Assembly (NCBI GenBank): GCA_024244705.1
Contig: JAAEOK010000098.1
Location: 62,001-126,000, forward strand
Length of the DNA: 64,000 nt
Source of the DNA: Alphaproteobacteria bacterium
GTDB lineage: Bacteria; Pseudomonadota; Alphaproteobacteria; JAAEOK01
Direction: 5' to 3'
Shown here: positions 53,229 through 61,123 of the stretch, piece by piece
How the letters are laid out: every line of letters begins with the position of its first letter
Numbering within the stretch: the first letter of the stretch is position 1
The notes under the pieces: model-generated
Database searches by the model: none
What the model was told of the DNA's origin: nothing
Seen by the model: the letters and a program-made list of their open reading frames with translations, nothing else
Translations under genes and position numbers: made by a program

Positions 53229-55043
53229 TCAGGCCAATGCGTTGAAGTCGTCGAGGAGCGTCGCGATGCGGCCGTAATCCCACTGGTCCATGATCAGCCG
53301 TGCGCGCCGTGTCGCGGCATTCAGATCGAGGTTACGGATGCGCTGCTTGACCCGCGGCAGGGACTGGGCGGTCATCGACAGATCGCGGATACCGAGACCG
53401 AGGAGCAGAGCCGTATAGCGCGCGTCGCCGGCCATCTCACCACACAGACAAACCGGGATTCGGGCCCGCAGCGCGGCCTCGGTGGAGAACTGAATCAGAC
53501 GCAGCACCGCCGGGTGCAGCGGATTGTAGAGATGGGCCACCTGATCGTCGCCGCGGTCGATTGCCAGCGTGTACATGGTCAGGTCGTTGGTGCCGATGGC
53601 GAAGAAATCCGCTTCGTGAGCGAGTGCATCGGCGGCGAGCGCGGCGCCCGGCACCTCGATCATCACGCCCAAGGGCGGCAGCGGATCGGCGAACTTGACG
53701 CGGCGGCGGTTGAGCCGCGCGGCCACCCGCTTCATGCGCTCGCGCACCTGTTTGAGCTCGCCCAGGTTGGAGATCATCGGCAGCAGGACACGGATCGGAC
53801 CGTGGGCTCCGGCGCGCAGCATCGCCGCCAATTGGGCGTCGAGCAGGCGCTCGTCTTTCAGCGACAGCCGAATGGCCCGGAGCCCGAGCGCCGGGTTCAC
53901 GCTTTCGCCGATATGCCCGCCCAGCGAATAGGCCAGCTTGTCGCCGCCGACGTCGAGGGTGCGCATGGTGATCTCGGGTCCTCCCATTCCGCCGACCACC
54001 TCCCGCAACGCTTGATACTGCTCCTCTTCGTCGGGCAGCGTGTCCCGGTTCATATAGAGGAACTCGGTGCGCAACAGACCGACGCCCTCGGCGCCCATGC
54101 GGACCGCGTTCTCCATTTCGCGCGGCAGCTCGACGTTGGCCTGCAAACGAATGGCAACATCGTCGAGGGTGATCGCCGGCAACGCGCCGAGCCGCGCCAG
54201 GTTGCGCTCCTCGCGGCGCCACGCCCGGCCGCGACTGGTATAGTCCGCCACGGTCTCGTCGCCCGGATCGACGATCACCACGCCGTCCGTACCGTCGACG
54301 ATGACCGTGGCCCCGGGTTCGACCAGCCCGACCAGCCCGGGGACGCCGAGCACCGCCGGCAGACCTAGTGAACGCGCCATGATCGCGGTATGGCCTTCGA
54401 CACCGCCGAGGATGGTGGCGAACCCGGCGATCCCGGCGGGGTCGAGGAGCGCGGTGTCGGCCGGCGTTAGTTCCTCGGCGATGATCACCGAACCTTCCGC
54501 CACCCGTGAAAATGCCTGGTAGGGCGTATCGGTGAGGTTGCGGATGAGCCGGTTGCCGACCTCGCGGATGTCGTCGATGCGGGCCGCGAGATAGGCATCT
54601 TCCATCGCCGCGAAGCCATGGGCGATCTCGGAAATCACCGCCTGCACCGCGGCTTCGGCGTTGAGCGCGTCACGGCTGATGCGCTCGGCCACGCCACGCG
54701 TCAGGCGCGAACCCGACAGCATCTGACCGTGGGCATCGAGAAGGAAACCCATCTCTTCGGCCGCCGCCGGTGGCAGGTCTTCGGTCTTCGTTCTGAGCCG
54801 ATCGACCTGGCGGCGGGAGGTCACGACAGCGGCTTCGAACCTAGCCTGCTCGCCGGCAATGGCGGCTTTTGGAATACGGTATTCCGGCACGTCGGGGGCG
54901 CCGATTTCGCGGACATGGGTTCGGCCGATGGCGATACCGGCCGAGACACCGAGGCCGGTCAGGCGGCGCTCCTTCGCCGCCTTCTTGGCGCCGCCCTTGC
55001 GGCCCGGATGACGTTTCTCCTTAGCCTTCGCCAAAACGATCAC
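53229..55043 (-). CDS. Phosphoenolpyruvate-protein phosphotransferase (EI), without GAF domain
   Basis: The first enzyme of the PTS relay, moving phosphate from PEP to HPr. It is 604 aa. A lysine-rich leader (KRHPGRKGGAKKAAKERR) precedes the HPr-binding domain. The phospho-histidine is in GGVEGHTAIMARSLGLPAVL (His218), and the PEP-binding barrel has GVGLLRTEFLYMNRDTLP, LPMISNLGEL, FFAIGTNDLTMYTLAIDR and VCLCGEMAGD. No N-terminal GAF domain is present, so it is EI-like rather than classical EI-Ntr. The GTG at 55043 overlaps the HPr end by 23 bp. Confidence 0.93.
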   Translation of the reverse strand: MIVLAKAKEKRHPGRKGGAKKAAKERRLTGLGVSAGIAIGRTHVREIGAPDVPEYRIPKAAIAGEQARFEAAVVTSRRQVDRLRTKTEDLPPAAAEEMGFLLDAHGQMLSGSRLTRGVAERISRDALNAEAAVQAVISEIAHGFAAMEDAYLAARIDDIREVGNRLIRNLTDTPYQAFSRVAEGSVIIAEELTPADTALLDPAGIAGFATILGGVEGHTAIMARSLGLPAVLGVPGLVGLVEPGATVIVDGTDGVVIVDPGDETVADYTSRGRAWRREERNLARLGALPAITLDDVAIRLQANVELPREMENAVRMGAEGVGLLRTEFLYMNRDTLPDEEEQYQALREVVGGMGGPEITMRTLDVGGDKLAYSLGGHIGESVNPALGLRAIRLSLKDERLLDAQLAAMLRAGAHGPIRVLLPMISNLGELKQVRERMKRVAARLNRRRVKFADPLPPLGVMIEVPGAALAADALAHEADFFAIGTNDLTMYTLAIDRGDDQVAHLYNPLHPAVLRLIQFSTEAALRARIPVCLCGEMAGDARYTALLLGLGIRDLSMTAQSLPRVKQRIRNLDLNAATRRARLIMDQWDYGRIATLLDDFNALA

Positions 55044-55317
55044 TCACCATCTTCGCCAATGCGGCGACCGCCGCCGCCGCCTCGCGTCCGCGCGCCACGA
55101 TTTCGATGGCGCACCCCGGTCCGGCCGCCAGCATCATCAGCCCCATGATCGATCCGCCCGAGACTTCGATGCCGCTGCGGATGACCGTGATCTCGGCGTC
55201 GAAAGTCTCGGCCAATTTGACGAATCGGGCGGCCGCACGGGCATGCAGACCGCGATCGTTGACGACTTCAACCGACCGCCGCACGGTGGCGATCGCCGGC
55301 TCTTGCGTGGCATCCAT
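55021..55317 (-). CDS. ptsH: HPr phosphocarrier protein
   Basis: The small phosphocarrier between EI and EIIA proteins. It is 98 aa with the phospho-histidine in NDRGLHARAAARFVKLAE (His25 here, His15 in E. coli numbering). The HprK-type serine is in VSGGSIMGLMMLAA (Ser56, equivalent to Ser46). Both sites present fit dual control by EI and by the HprK encoded nearby. The ATG at 55317 lies 7 bp after the EIIA stop. Confidence 0.95.
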   Translation of the reverse strand: MDATQEPAIATVRRSVEVVNDRGLHARAAARFVKLAETFDAEITVIRSGIEVSGGSIMGLMMLAAGPGCAIEIVARGREAAAAVAALAKMVSDRFGEG

Positions 55318-55324
55318 GGCGCGC

Positions 55325-55729
55325 CTACGAATCTTCCTGCAACAGGCTGGAGGCGATGTTGATGTATTTGCGGCCGGCTTCCTGGGCTTCGGCCGCCGCC
55401 TTCGCCAGATCTCCGGCCTCGCGGGCGCTGGCCAGCTTGATGAGCATTGGTAGATTGATGCCGGCGATGACCTCGACGTTCGCGTTTTCCATAACCGAGA
55501 TTGCCAAGTTCGACGGCGTGCCGCCAAACATATCGGTAAGCAGCACGACACCGTCGCCGCCGTCGACCGTCTCGATACTGTCGAGGATGTCCTTGCGCCG
55601 TTTTTCCATATCGTCGTCGGGACCGATGCAAATTGCCGCGACCCGTTCCTGCGGCCCGACGACATGTTCGAGAGCGGCGATGAATTCTTCCGCTAGGCGG
55701 CCGTGGGTAACGAGGACCATTCCTATCAT
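55325..55729 (-). CDS. PTS EIIA component, mannose family
   Basis: A 134-aa EIIA-Man domain: MIGMVLVTHGRLAEEFIAAL with the phospho-histidine His9, GDGVVLLTDMFGGTPSNLA and NLPMLIKLASAR. No EIIB, IIC or IID genes are nearby, so it is not part of a sugar transporter; this stand-alone EIIA with HPr and HprK is the regulatory PTS of alphaproteobacteria, which senses PEP status. It lies between rapZ and the HPr gene. Confidence 0.93.
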   Translation of the reverse strand: MIGMVLVTHGRLAEEFIAALEHVVGPQERVAAICIGPDDDMEKRRKDILDSIETVDGGDGVVLLTDMFGGTPSNLAISVMENANVEVIAGINLPMLIKLASAREAGDLAKAAAEAQEAGRKYINIASSLLQEDS

Positions 55730-55747
55730 CGGCCAATCCCTTTCAAA

Positions 55748-56656
55748 CTATCGATGGCTCAAGTCGCGGTGGCGCACGGTCACCGGGACACCGGTTTGAC
55801 GCAAAGTCGCCGCCAGTCGTTCCGCGACATAGACCGACCTATGCCGTCCGCCGGTACATCCCGCCGCGATCGTCAGGTAGCTCTTCCCTTCCCGCTCATA
55901 ACGCGGCAGCAGAGGCAACAACAACTCGGTCAAGTTGTCAAAAAAAGTTTTGAAGCCCGGCGACTCGGCAATGAACTCGGCGACCCGCTGATCGAGTCCG
56001 GTAAGCGGCCGCAAGGCGGAATCGTAGTACGGATTGTCGAGAAACCGCACGTCAAACACCAGATCGGCACCACGCGGCAGGCCCTTGCCATAAGAGAACG
56101 AGGTCACGATGACGTTGAGCCCGGGGGTGTAATCGCGTGCAAAACGGTGGGCCAGATCGCTCCGCAGGTCGGCAAGGCTGGAGGTCGTCGTATCGATGAC
56201 CAGATCGGCTCGCTCACGCACCGCATTGAGCACGATTCGTTCGTCCCGGATCCCGTCGGCGAGCGGCCGGTCCATGGCCAGCGGATGGCGGCGACGGGTC
56301 TCGGTGAAGCGTCGGCCGAGCACTTCATCGTCACAGTCGATAAAGATCAGCATGACATCGAGGCCGGGGGTGTTCTTCAGGCGGTCGATCTCGCGGGTAA
56401 GCCGGGCGACGCCGAAATCGCGGGTCCGGATGTCAACCCCAATGGCCGCCGGGCGCGACAGCTCTTTTTCGCTGTGGACCAGGGTCTCAAGAAGAGTCAG
56501 CGGCAGATTGTCGACCGCTTCATAGCCTTGATCCTCGAGCGCGCGCAGGACCGAGCTTCTGCCGGCGCCCGACATGCCCGTTATCAGCAATACCGGGGTC
56601 GTCGCGGCCTCTTTGAGCGCCTCCGCCGCCATCGGCGTGTCATCCGTGGTCGTCAT
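55748..56656 (-). CDS. rapZ: RNase adapter protein RapZ
   Basis: An ATP/GTP-binding protein. In enterobacteria it directs cleavage of the GlmZ RNA and controls amino-sugar synthesis; the target here is unknown. It is 302 aa. The Walker A is LLITGMSGAGRSSVLRALED with Arg in place of the usual Lys, as I recall for alphaproteobacterial members. DLVFDVRFLDNPYYDSALRP and AAGCTGGRHRSVYVAERLA are the conserved C-terminal blocks. Its start overlaps the hprK end by 17 bp. Confidence 0.94.
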   Translation of the reverse strand: MTTTDDTPMAAEALKEAATTPVLLITGMSGAGRSSVLRALEDQGYEAVDNLPLTLLETLVHSEKELSRPAAIGVDIRTRDFGVARLTREIDRLKNTPGLDVMLIFIDCDDEVLGRRFTETRRRHPLAMDRPLADGIRDERIVLNAVRERADLVIDTTTSSLADLRSDLAHRFARDYTPGLNVIVTSFSYGKGLPRGADLVFDVRFLDNPYYDSALRPLTGLDQRVAEFIAESPGFKTFFDNLTELLLPLLPRYEREGKSYLTIAAGCTGGRHRSVYVAERLAATLRQTGVPVTVRHRDLSHR

Positions 56657-57086
56657 CGCCAGGCACTATACCACGCCCAATTGCCGCTGCCGCGAGCCTA
56701 AGCTTGGCCGGCGCCGACGGCTCGAACGGCGCCACCGCGAGCCGCGGCACGGACACGCCCGCGATCACTGCGCTGTCGGGCGACGGCAAACGATCGATCT
56801 GTTCCGGCGCCATCAAATCGCAAACCAGCGCGACCCGGACGGAGGCAACCGCCGGCATCCGCATGATGCCGAGACCACGCACCTCGATCCGGCCGGCCAG
56901 GGCTTTCGGCGCACTGGCCCGCAGGCCGTCATCCGCCGCCGCCAGGTCGACGCGATCATCGGCGACCAGGCGTCCACCACCGTCGATCAGGCGCAGCGCG
57001 AGGTCGCTCTTGCCGCTACCCGGGGCTCCGCGGAGCAGGAGTCCGATCGCCGCGACCTCGATGCATGTGCCGTGGATTTGGGCCAC
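56640..57086 (-). CDS. hprK: HPr kinase/phosphorylase, short alphaproteobacterial form
   Basis: Phosphorylates HPr on serine. It is 148 aa, only the C-terminal catalytic half of the Gram-positive enzyme: IHGTCIEVAAIGLLLRG and the Walker A APGSGKSDLALRLID, then RLVADDRVDL. The capping region seen in HprK hexamers is reduced (GRIEVRGLGIM). The start is GTG at 57086 with TAGGAA 7 nt upstream; longer readings would run into chvG. The chvG-hprK-rapZ-EIIA-HPr order is the standard alphaproteobacterial arrangement. Confidence 0.93.
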   Translation of the reverse strand: MAQIHGTCIEVAAIGLLLRGAPGSGKSDLALRLIDGGGRLVADDRVDLAAADDGLRASAPKALAGRIEVRGLGIMRMPAVASVRVALVCDLMAPEQIDRLPSPDSAVIAGVSVPRLAVAPFEPSAPAKLRLAAAAIGRGIVPGDDDHG

Positions 57087-57118
57087 CGCCGTTCCTACCC
57101 GCGCCGGTCGCCGCCGGC

Positions 57119-58807
57119 TCAGACCGCCGGCATCAGCACGGTGAAGCACGCGCCGATGACGACGCCTTCGCGATGCCGGTTGACAGCCTCGATGGTTCCG
57201 CCATGGGCCTCGACGATCTGCCGCGAAATGCTGAGGCCGAGGCCCGAGTGAATGCCGAATTTCTCGCCCTCCGGGCGCTCGCTGTAGAAGCGCTCGAAAA
57301 TGTCGTCCTCCTTTCCTTCGGGGATGCCCAGTCCGTCGTCGGCAATTTCGACGCGAACCTTGTCGCCGGAGCGGGCGGCGGAGACGACGATCTTGCCGTC
57401 GGGCGGAGAGAACGAGATCGCGTTTTCGATCAGGTTGCGGAACACCTGAACCATCTGCCCGTCCTGCGCCTCGACCACCAATGCGCCGGGATCGATGTCG
57501 AAGACGAGCTCGGGGCCGCTGTCGGCGGTCTCACTGTGGATGTTGGAAAGCGTTTTCAGCATCGACCCGACGTCGACCCGTTCTGACTGCACGCGTGACA
57601 GTTCGGCATCCAGGCGCGATGCATTGGAGATGTCCGTGATCAGCCGGTCGAGGCGTTGCACATCCTCGAGGATGATCGTCATCAGCCGCCGCTGCTGGTC
57701 CGGGTCCTTGACCCGGGCGGCGGTCTCGACGGCGCTCCGCAAGGAGGACAGCGGGTTCTTGATTTCGTGGGCGACATCGGCGGCGAAGCGTTCGATCGCA
57801 TCCATCCGCCGCCACAGTGCCTCGGTCATCTCCCGCAACGCGCCCGACAGGTCGCCGACCTCGTCATCGCGGGAGGTGAAATCGGGGATCGTGACCTTGC
57901 GGCCGCGGACTCGTTTCATCCGTTCCGCCGCCGAGGCCAGCCGCCGGATCGGGTGGGCGATGGTGCCGGCGAGATAGATCGACAGGATCACGGTAATGGT
58001 GAGGGCGACGGCGAACACCTTGAGAATGTCGAGGCGGACCGCGCGCACCGTGCGCTCGATCTCACGGCTATCCATGGTCAGCATGAGGGCGCCCAGAACC
58101 CGCCGGTAGCGCTGCACCGGAACGGCAACGCTGAGCACGAGATGGTCTTCCGGATGACGCCGCACCTCGGCGGTGAAATCGCCCGATAGGGCGGATACCA
58201 CCTCGTGATAGTCGCGGGCCAACGGCACCGGTGTTTCGATATAGAGCGGCGGCACCTCGTCGGGGCCGACCAGGGCCAACAACCGGCCATAGAGATCGAC
58301 GAAGAACCGTCCTATGCCGTCGCCGCTTTCGGGCGGCGGCAACTCCTCGACGATTACGGCCCGGCTGGCGCCGGCCAGCTGCCGGCTGTCGGCGACCAGA
58401 TTGCCGCCGGGATCGAACAGTCGCGCCCGAACCCGTCCCGACTCCGTCAGCCGCCGCACGAGCTGTTGCGCGATGACCTGGTCGAGCGCCCTTTGCACCC
58501 GGCGATCCTCGCTGAACGCACCTTCGGCTATGGCGCCCGCGATCAGTTCGCCCTGGGTTTTCAGGCCTTCGAGCGAGGTCTGCACCAGACTGCGCTGGTA
58601 CTCGCCGAGATAGAGCAGCCCGGCGACCAGGATGGCCAGGGCGAGGATATTGACCGCGGTGATGCGGAGCGTGATCGGAGAAAGCCGCCGCCGCTTGCGG
58701 CGCGGTCCGGTCGTCCATTCGGCATCGGCCACCCGTTCGGTTCCCATATTCCGGGATCGGCCCGCCGCCGCATCGGGCTGTGACCGATCACCACCGTCGG
58801 GTGCCAT
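57119..58807 (-). CDS. chvG: Sensor histidine kinase ChvG/ExoS
   Basis: The membrane kinase of the ChvG/ChvI system, which in rhizobia and Agrobacterium responds to acidity and cell-wall stress. It is 562 aa. TM1 is near residues 50-67 (ILALAILVAGLLYLG), with a periplasmic sensor of about 200 residues and TM2 FAVALTITVILSIYLAG. A HAMP domain follows, then the H-box RFAADVAHEIKNPLSSLRSA with an intact His. The ATPase boxes are NLIENAISFS, DDGLGIP and GLGLSISRQIVEAHGG. It starts 9 bp after chvI and ends 33 bp before hprK. Confidence 0.94.
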   Translation of the reverse strand: MAPDGGDRSQPDAAAGRSRNMGTERVADAEWTTGPRRKRRRLSPITLRITAVNILALAILVAGLLYLGEYQRSLVQTSLEGLKTQGELIAGAIAEGAFSEDRRVQRALDQVIAQQLVRRLTESGRVRARLFDPGGNLVADSRQLAGASRAVIVEELPPPESGDGIGRFFVDLYGRLLALVGPDEVPPLYIETPVPLARDYHEVVSALSGDFTAEVRRHPEDHLVLSVAVPVQRYRRVLGALMLTMDSREIERTVRAVRLDILKVFAVALTITVILSIYLAGTIAHPIRRLASAAERMKRVRGRKVTIPDFTSRDDEVGDLSGALREMTEALWRRMDAIERFAADVAHEIKNPLSSLRSAVETAARVKDPDQQRRLMTIILEDVQRLDRLITDISNASRLDAELSRVQSERVDVGSMLKTLSNIHSETADSGPELVFDIDPGALVVEAQDGQMVQVFRNLIENAISFSPPDGKIVVSAARSGDKVRVEIADDGLGIPEGKEDDIFERFYSERPEGEKFGIHSGLGLSISRQIVEAHGGTIEAVNRHREGVVIGACFTVLMPAV

Positions 58808-58816
58808 GCCTGGGTC

Positions 58817-59512
58817 CTATTCTTCCTTGTAGCGGTAGCCGATCCCGTACAGCGTTTCGATGTGGCCGAAATCGACGTCGACAACTTTGAACTTCTTGCG
58901 CAACCGCTTGATGTGACTGTCGATCGTGCGGTCGTCGACATAGATGTGCTCGCCATAGGCGGCGTCCATCAGCTGGTCGCGGCTCTTGACCAGGCCGGGG
59001 CGCTTGGCCAGCGCCTGCAGAATGAGGAACTCGGTCACCGTGAGCGTCACCACATCACCCTTCCAGGTGCAGACGTGGCGCGCCGGATCGAGCACGAGCT
59101 CGCCCCGGACGATGGCGCTCTCGGCCTTGTCCGGACCTTCGCCGACCGGGTCCGAGCGGCGCAGCAGGGCGCGGATGCGCTCGATCAGCAGGCGCTGTGA
59201 GAACGGCTTGCGAATATAATCGTCGGCGCCCATGCGCAGACCGAGCACTTCGTCGACCTCTTCGTCCTTCGAGGTCAGGAAAATCACCGGCATGTTCGAC
59301 TTGCGCCGCAGCCGGTTCAGCAATTCCATGCCGTCGAGACGCGGCATCTTGATGTCGAGAATGGCGAGGTCCGGCGGCCGCGCCGAAATCCCGTCGAGCG
59401 CCTCCGCGCCGTCCTTGTAGGTTCGAACCTTGAAGCCTTCGGCCTCCAGTGCCATGGTCACCGAGGTCAGGATATTCCGGTCGTCATCGACGAGCGCAAT
59501 GGTCTTAGACAT
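58817..59512 (-). CDS. chvI: Response regulator ChvI, OmpR family
   Basis: A DNA-binding partner of ChvG. It is 231 aa. The receiver domain starts [18 protein letters not shown], with the phospho-aspartate in [17 protein letters not shown] and the conserved Lys in [13 protein letters not shown]. The winged helix carries [20 protein letters not shown] and [16 protein letters not shown], ending GIGYRYKEE. The gene opens the chvI-chvG-hprK-rapZ-PTS run and faces the PCuAC gene divergently across 173 bp. Confidence 0.96.
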   Translation of the reverse strand: MSKTIALVDDDRNILTSVTMALEAEGFKVRTYKDGAEALDGISARPPDLAILDIKMPRLDGMELLNRLRRKSNMPVIFLTSKDEEVDEVLGLRMGADDYIRKPFSQRLLIERIRALLRRSDPVGEGPDKAESAIVRGELVLDPARHVCTWKGDVVTLTVTEFLILQALAKRPGLVKSRDQLMDAAYGEHIYVDDRTIDSHIKRLRKKFKVVDVDFGHIETLYGIGYRYKEE

Positions 59513-59685
59513 GGTTTGCCCTCTTCCCGGCCGCGCGCGTCACTCCGTCGCATCGACGGTCGAATTGGCCGCACGTTAGCCTAACATAATTTCGTCATAG
59601 ATATGTCTAGAACCCAGTCATTACGAGGATTTATGGCTTTTTCCGGCGGGTCCGCTATCGCGCCGACCGGGCGCAAGGAGGACAA

Positions 59686-60237
59686 TTGAAGCGGATATTG
59701 GACTGTTTTGTGGTGGTCGTTGCCATAATTCTGCCATGGGTGGCGGCGGCCGAGGGTCCCGAGATCATCGTCGAACGGCCATGGTCGCGGGCCTCGGTCT
59801 CGAAGACCGGCGCGGTCTACCTCACCATCGTCAACATCGGCAACGCCGCCGATACGCTGATTGGTGTTTCGTCCGCGGCCGCGAAGAAGGCCGAGGTGCA
59901 TACCACGATCGACGACGGCGGCGTGATGAAGATGCGCCCGGTCGAGCGTATCGAAATCGCCCCCGGCGAACATATTATTCTGGAACCGGGCGGCAAACAT
60001 ATCATGCTGATCGGCCTGACCGGCGCGCTACAGGAAGGCGGCACGGTTCCGCTGGCGCTGATGTTCGAAAAGGCGGGACCGGTGGCGGCCACCGCGGCCG
60101 TCCATAAGGCTGGGGCGACCATGCCGGCCGGGATTCATGGGCACGGTGAGGAACATTTGCACGACGCAGGGCACATGAGCGACGATGGGCATATGCAGGA
60201 TCACGAACATCAACACGGCCATGGCACCACCGAATGA
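59686..60237 (+). CDS. PCuAC-family periplasmic copper chaperone with His-rich tail
   Basis: A 183-aa precursor that in related systems delivers copper to cytochrome c oxidase. The signal peptide (ILDCFVVVVAIILPWVAAAE) is followed by the PCuAC domain. Its copper ligands are visible: His in KAEVHTTIDDGGVMKMRPV with the two Met, and His-x-Met in GGKHIMLIGL. The last 35 residues are rich in His, Met and Asp (GHGEEHLHDAGHMSDDGHMQ), a further metal site. The start is TTG at 59686 with AAGGAGG four bases before it. It overlaps the next gene by 17 bp. Confidence 0.9.
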   Translation: MKRILDCFVVVVAIILPWVAAAEGPEIIVERPWSRASVSKTGAVYLTIVNIGNAADTLIGVSSAAAKKAEVHTTIDDGGVMKMRPVERIEIAPGEHIILEPGGKHIMLIGLTGALQEGGTVPLALMFEKAGPVAATAAVHKAGATMPAGIHGHGEEHLHDAGHMSDDGHMQDHEHQHGHGTTE

Positions 60238-61006
60238 CGATCGCGGGGCCGGGCGGGAAGGCCCCGGTCCGGCGGAGATCGGCGCGCACATCCGGCGCCT
60301 TATGCGCGGCGCCGAGCGCGCTGCCCTGAGCACGGGTCTGGGCGACCGCGACGGCTGGCCTTACGGTTCCCTCGTGCTCACCGCGAGCGATGTCGACGGA
60401 GCGCCGATCCTGCTGATGTCCGCCCTCGCCGTCCATACCATCAATATCAAGACCGACGACCGCGTGTCGCTGCTGTTCGACGGCACCGCCGGCTTCGACG
60501 ATCCGCTCGCCGGCCCGCGGGTGACGGTGCTGGGCCGCGCCATCGTCAGCGACCTCCCCCATCATCGCGCGCGATTCCTCGCCCGCCATCCGGGCGCCCG
60601 GGAATACGCCGATTTCGGCGATTTCGCCTTCTACCGGGTGGACCCGGTGCGCGCCCACAGCGTCGCCGGGTTCGGACACATCCACTGGCTTTCCGAGGAA
60701 GATCTGGCGTTCGATGTTGCGGGCTGCGGCAACTTGATCGACGCCGAGGCAGAGATCGTCGACCACATGAACGCCGACCATAGCGACGCCATTGGCCTCT
60801 ATGCCATGGAATTGCTGGGCCGCGACGGCAGTGGGTGGATCATGACCGGGATCGATCCCGAGGGCTGCGACCTGCGCTGCGGCGGTAACGTCGCGCGGCT
60901 AAACTTCGAGGAACCGATATTCGGGCCCGACGATGCCCGCCGCGCGCTCGCGGCGCTGGCCGCACGGGCGCGCGAAAGCCGAGACTCGGCGCCCATTCCA
61001 GACTAG
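60221..61006 (+). CDS. PNPOx-like / DUF2470 (HugZ-type) protein
   Basis: A 261-aa protein with an N-terminal split-barrel flavin- or heme-binding domain (DGWPYGSLVLTASDVDGAPI, NIKTDDRVSLLFDG, RVTVLGRAIV) and a C-terminal DUF2470 domain (EAEIVDHMNADHSDAIGLYA). This is the architecture of HugZ-like heme-utilisation proteins and of related pyridoxamine-oxidase-like enzymes. HFRG-type heme residues are not evident, so the activity is uncertain. The ATG at 60221 lies inside the PCuAC tail, so the two are co-transcribed. A link to heme-copper oxidase assembly is inference. Confidence 0.85.
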   Translation: MAPPNDDRGAGREGPGPAEIGAHIRRLMRGAERAALSTGLGDRDGWPYGSLVLTASDVDGAPILLMSALAVHTINIKTDDRVSLLFDGTAGFDDPLAGPRVTVLGRAIVSDLPHHRARFLARHPGAREYADFGDFAFYRVDPVRAHSVAGFGHIHWLSEEDLAFDVAGCGNLIDAEAEIVDHMNADHSDAIGLYAMELLGRDGSGWIMTGIDPEGCDLRCGGNVARLNFEEPIFGPDDARRALAALAARARESRDSAPIPD

Positions 61007-61123
61007 AATGCATCAAATTCGGAATTGAGGCCAAAGCCGGTTGCCGGTGCCGATTGGCCCGTATAAGGTGCCGCGTTTTTTGCGCGCGAAATCCGGTCGA
61101 ATCGTACAGCCAGGGAGGCGAGG

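Noticed and set aside
55748-56656. Arg in place of Lys in the RapZ Walker A (GMSGAGRSS) as a loss of function.
   Set aside because: As I recall, this is normal in alphaproteobacterial RapZ proteins, so it is not an oddity of this genome.
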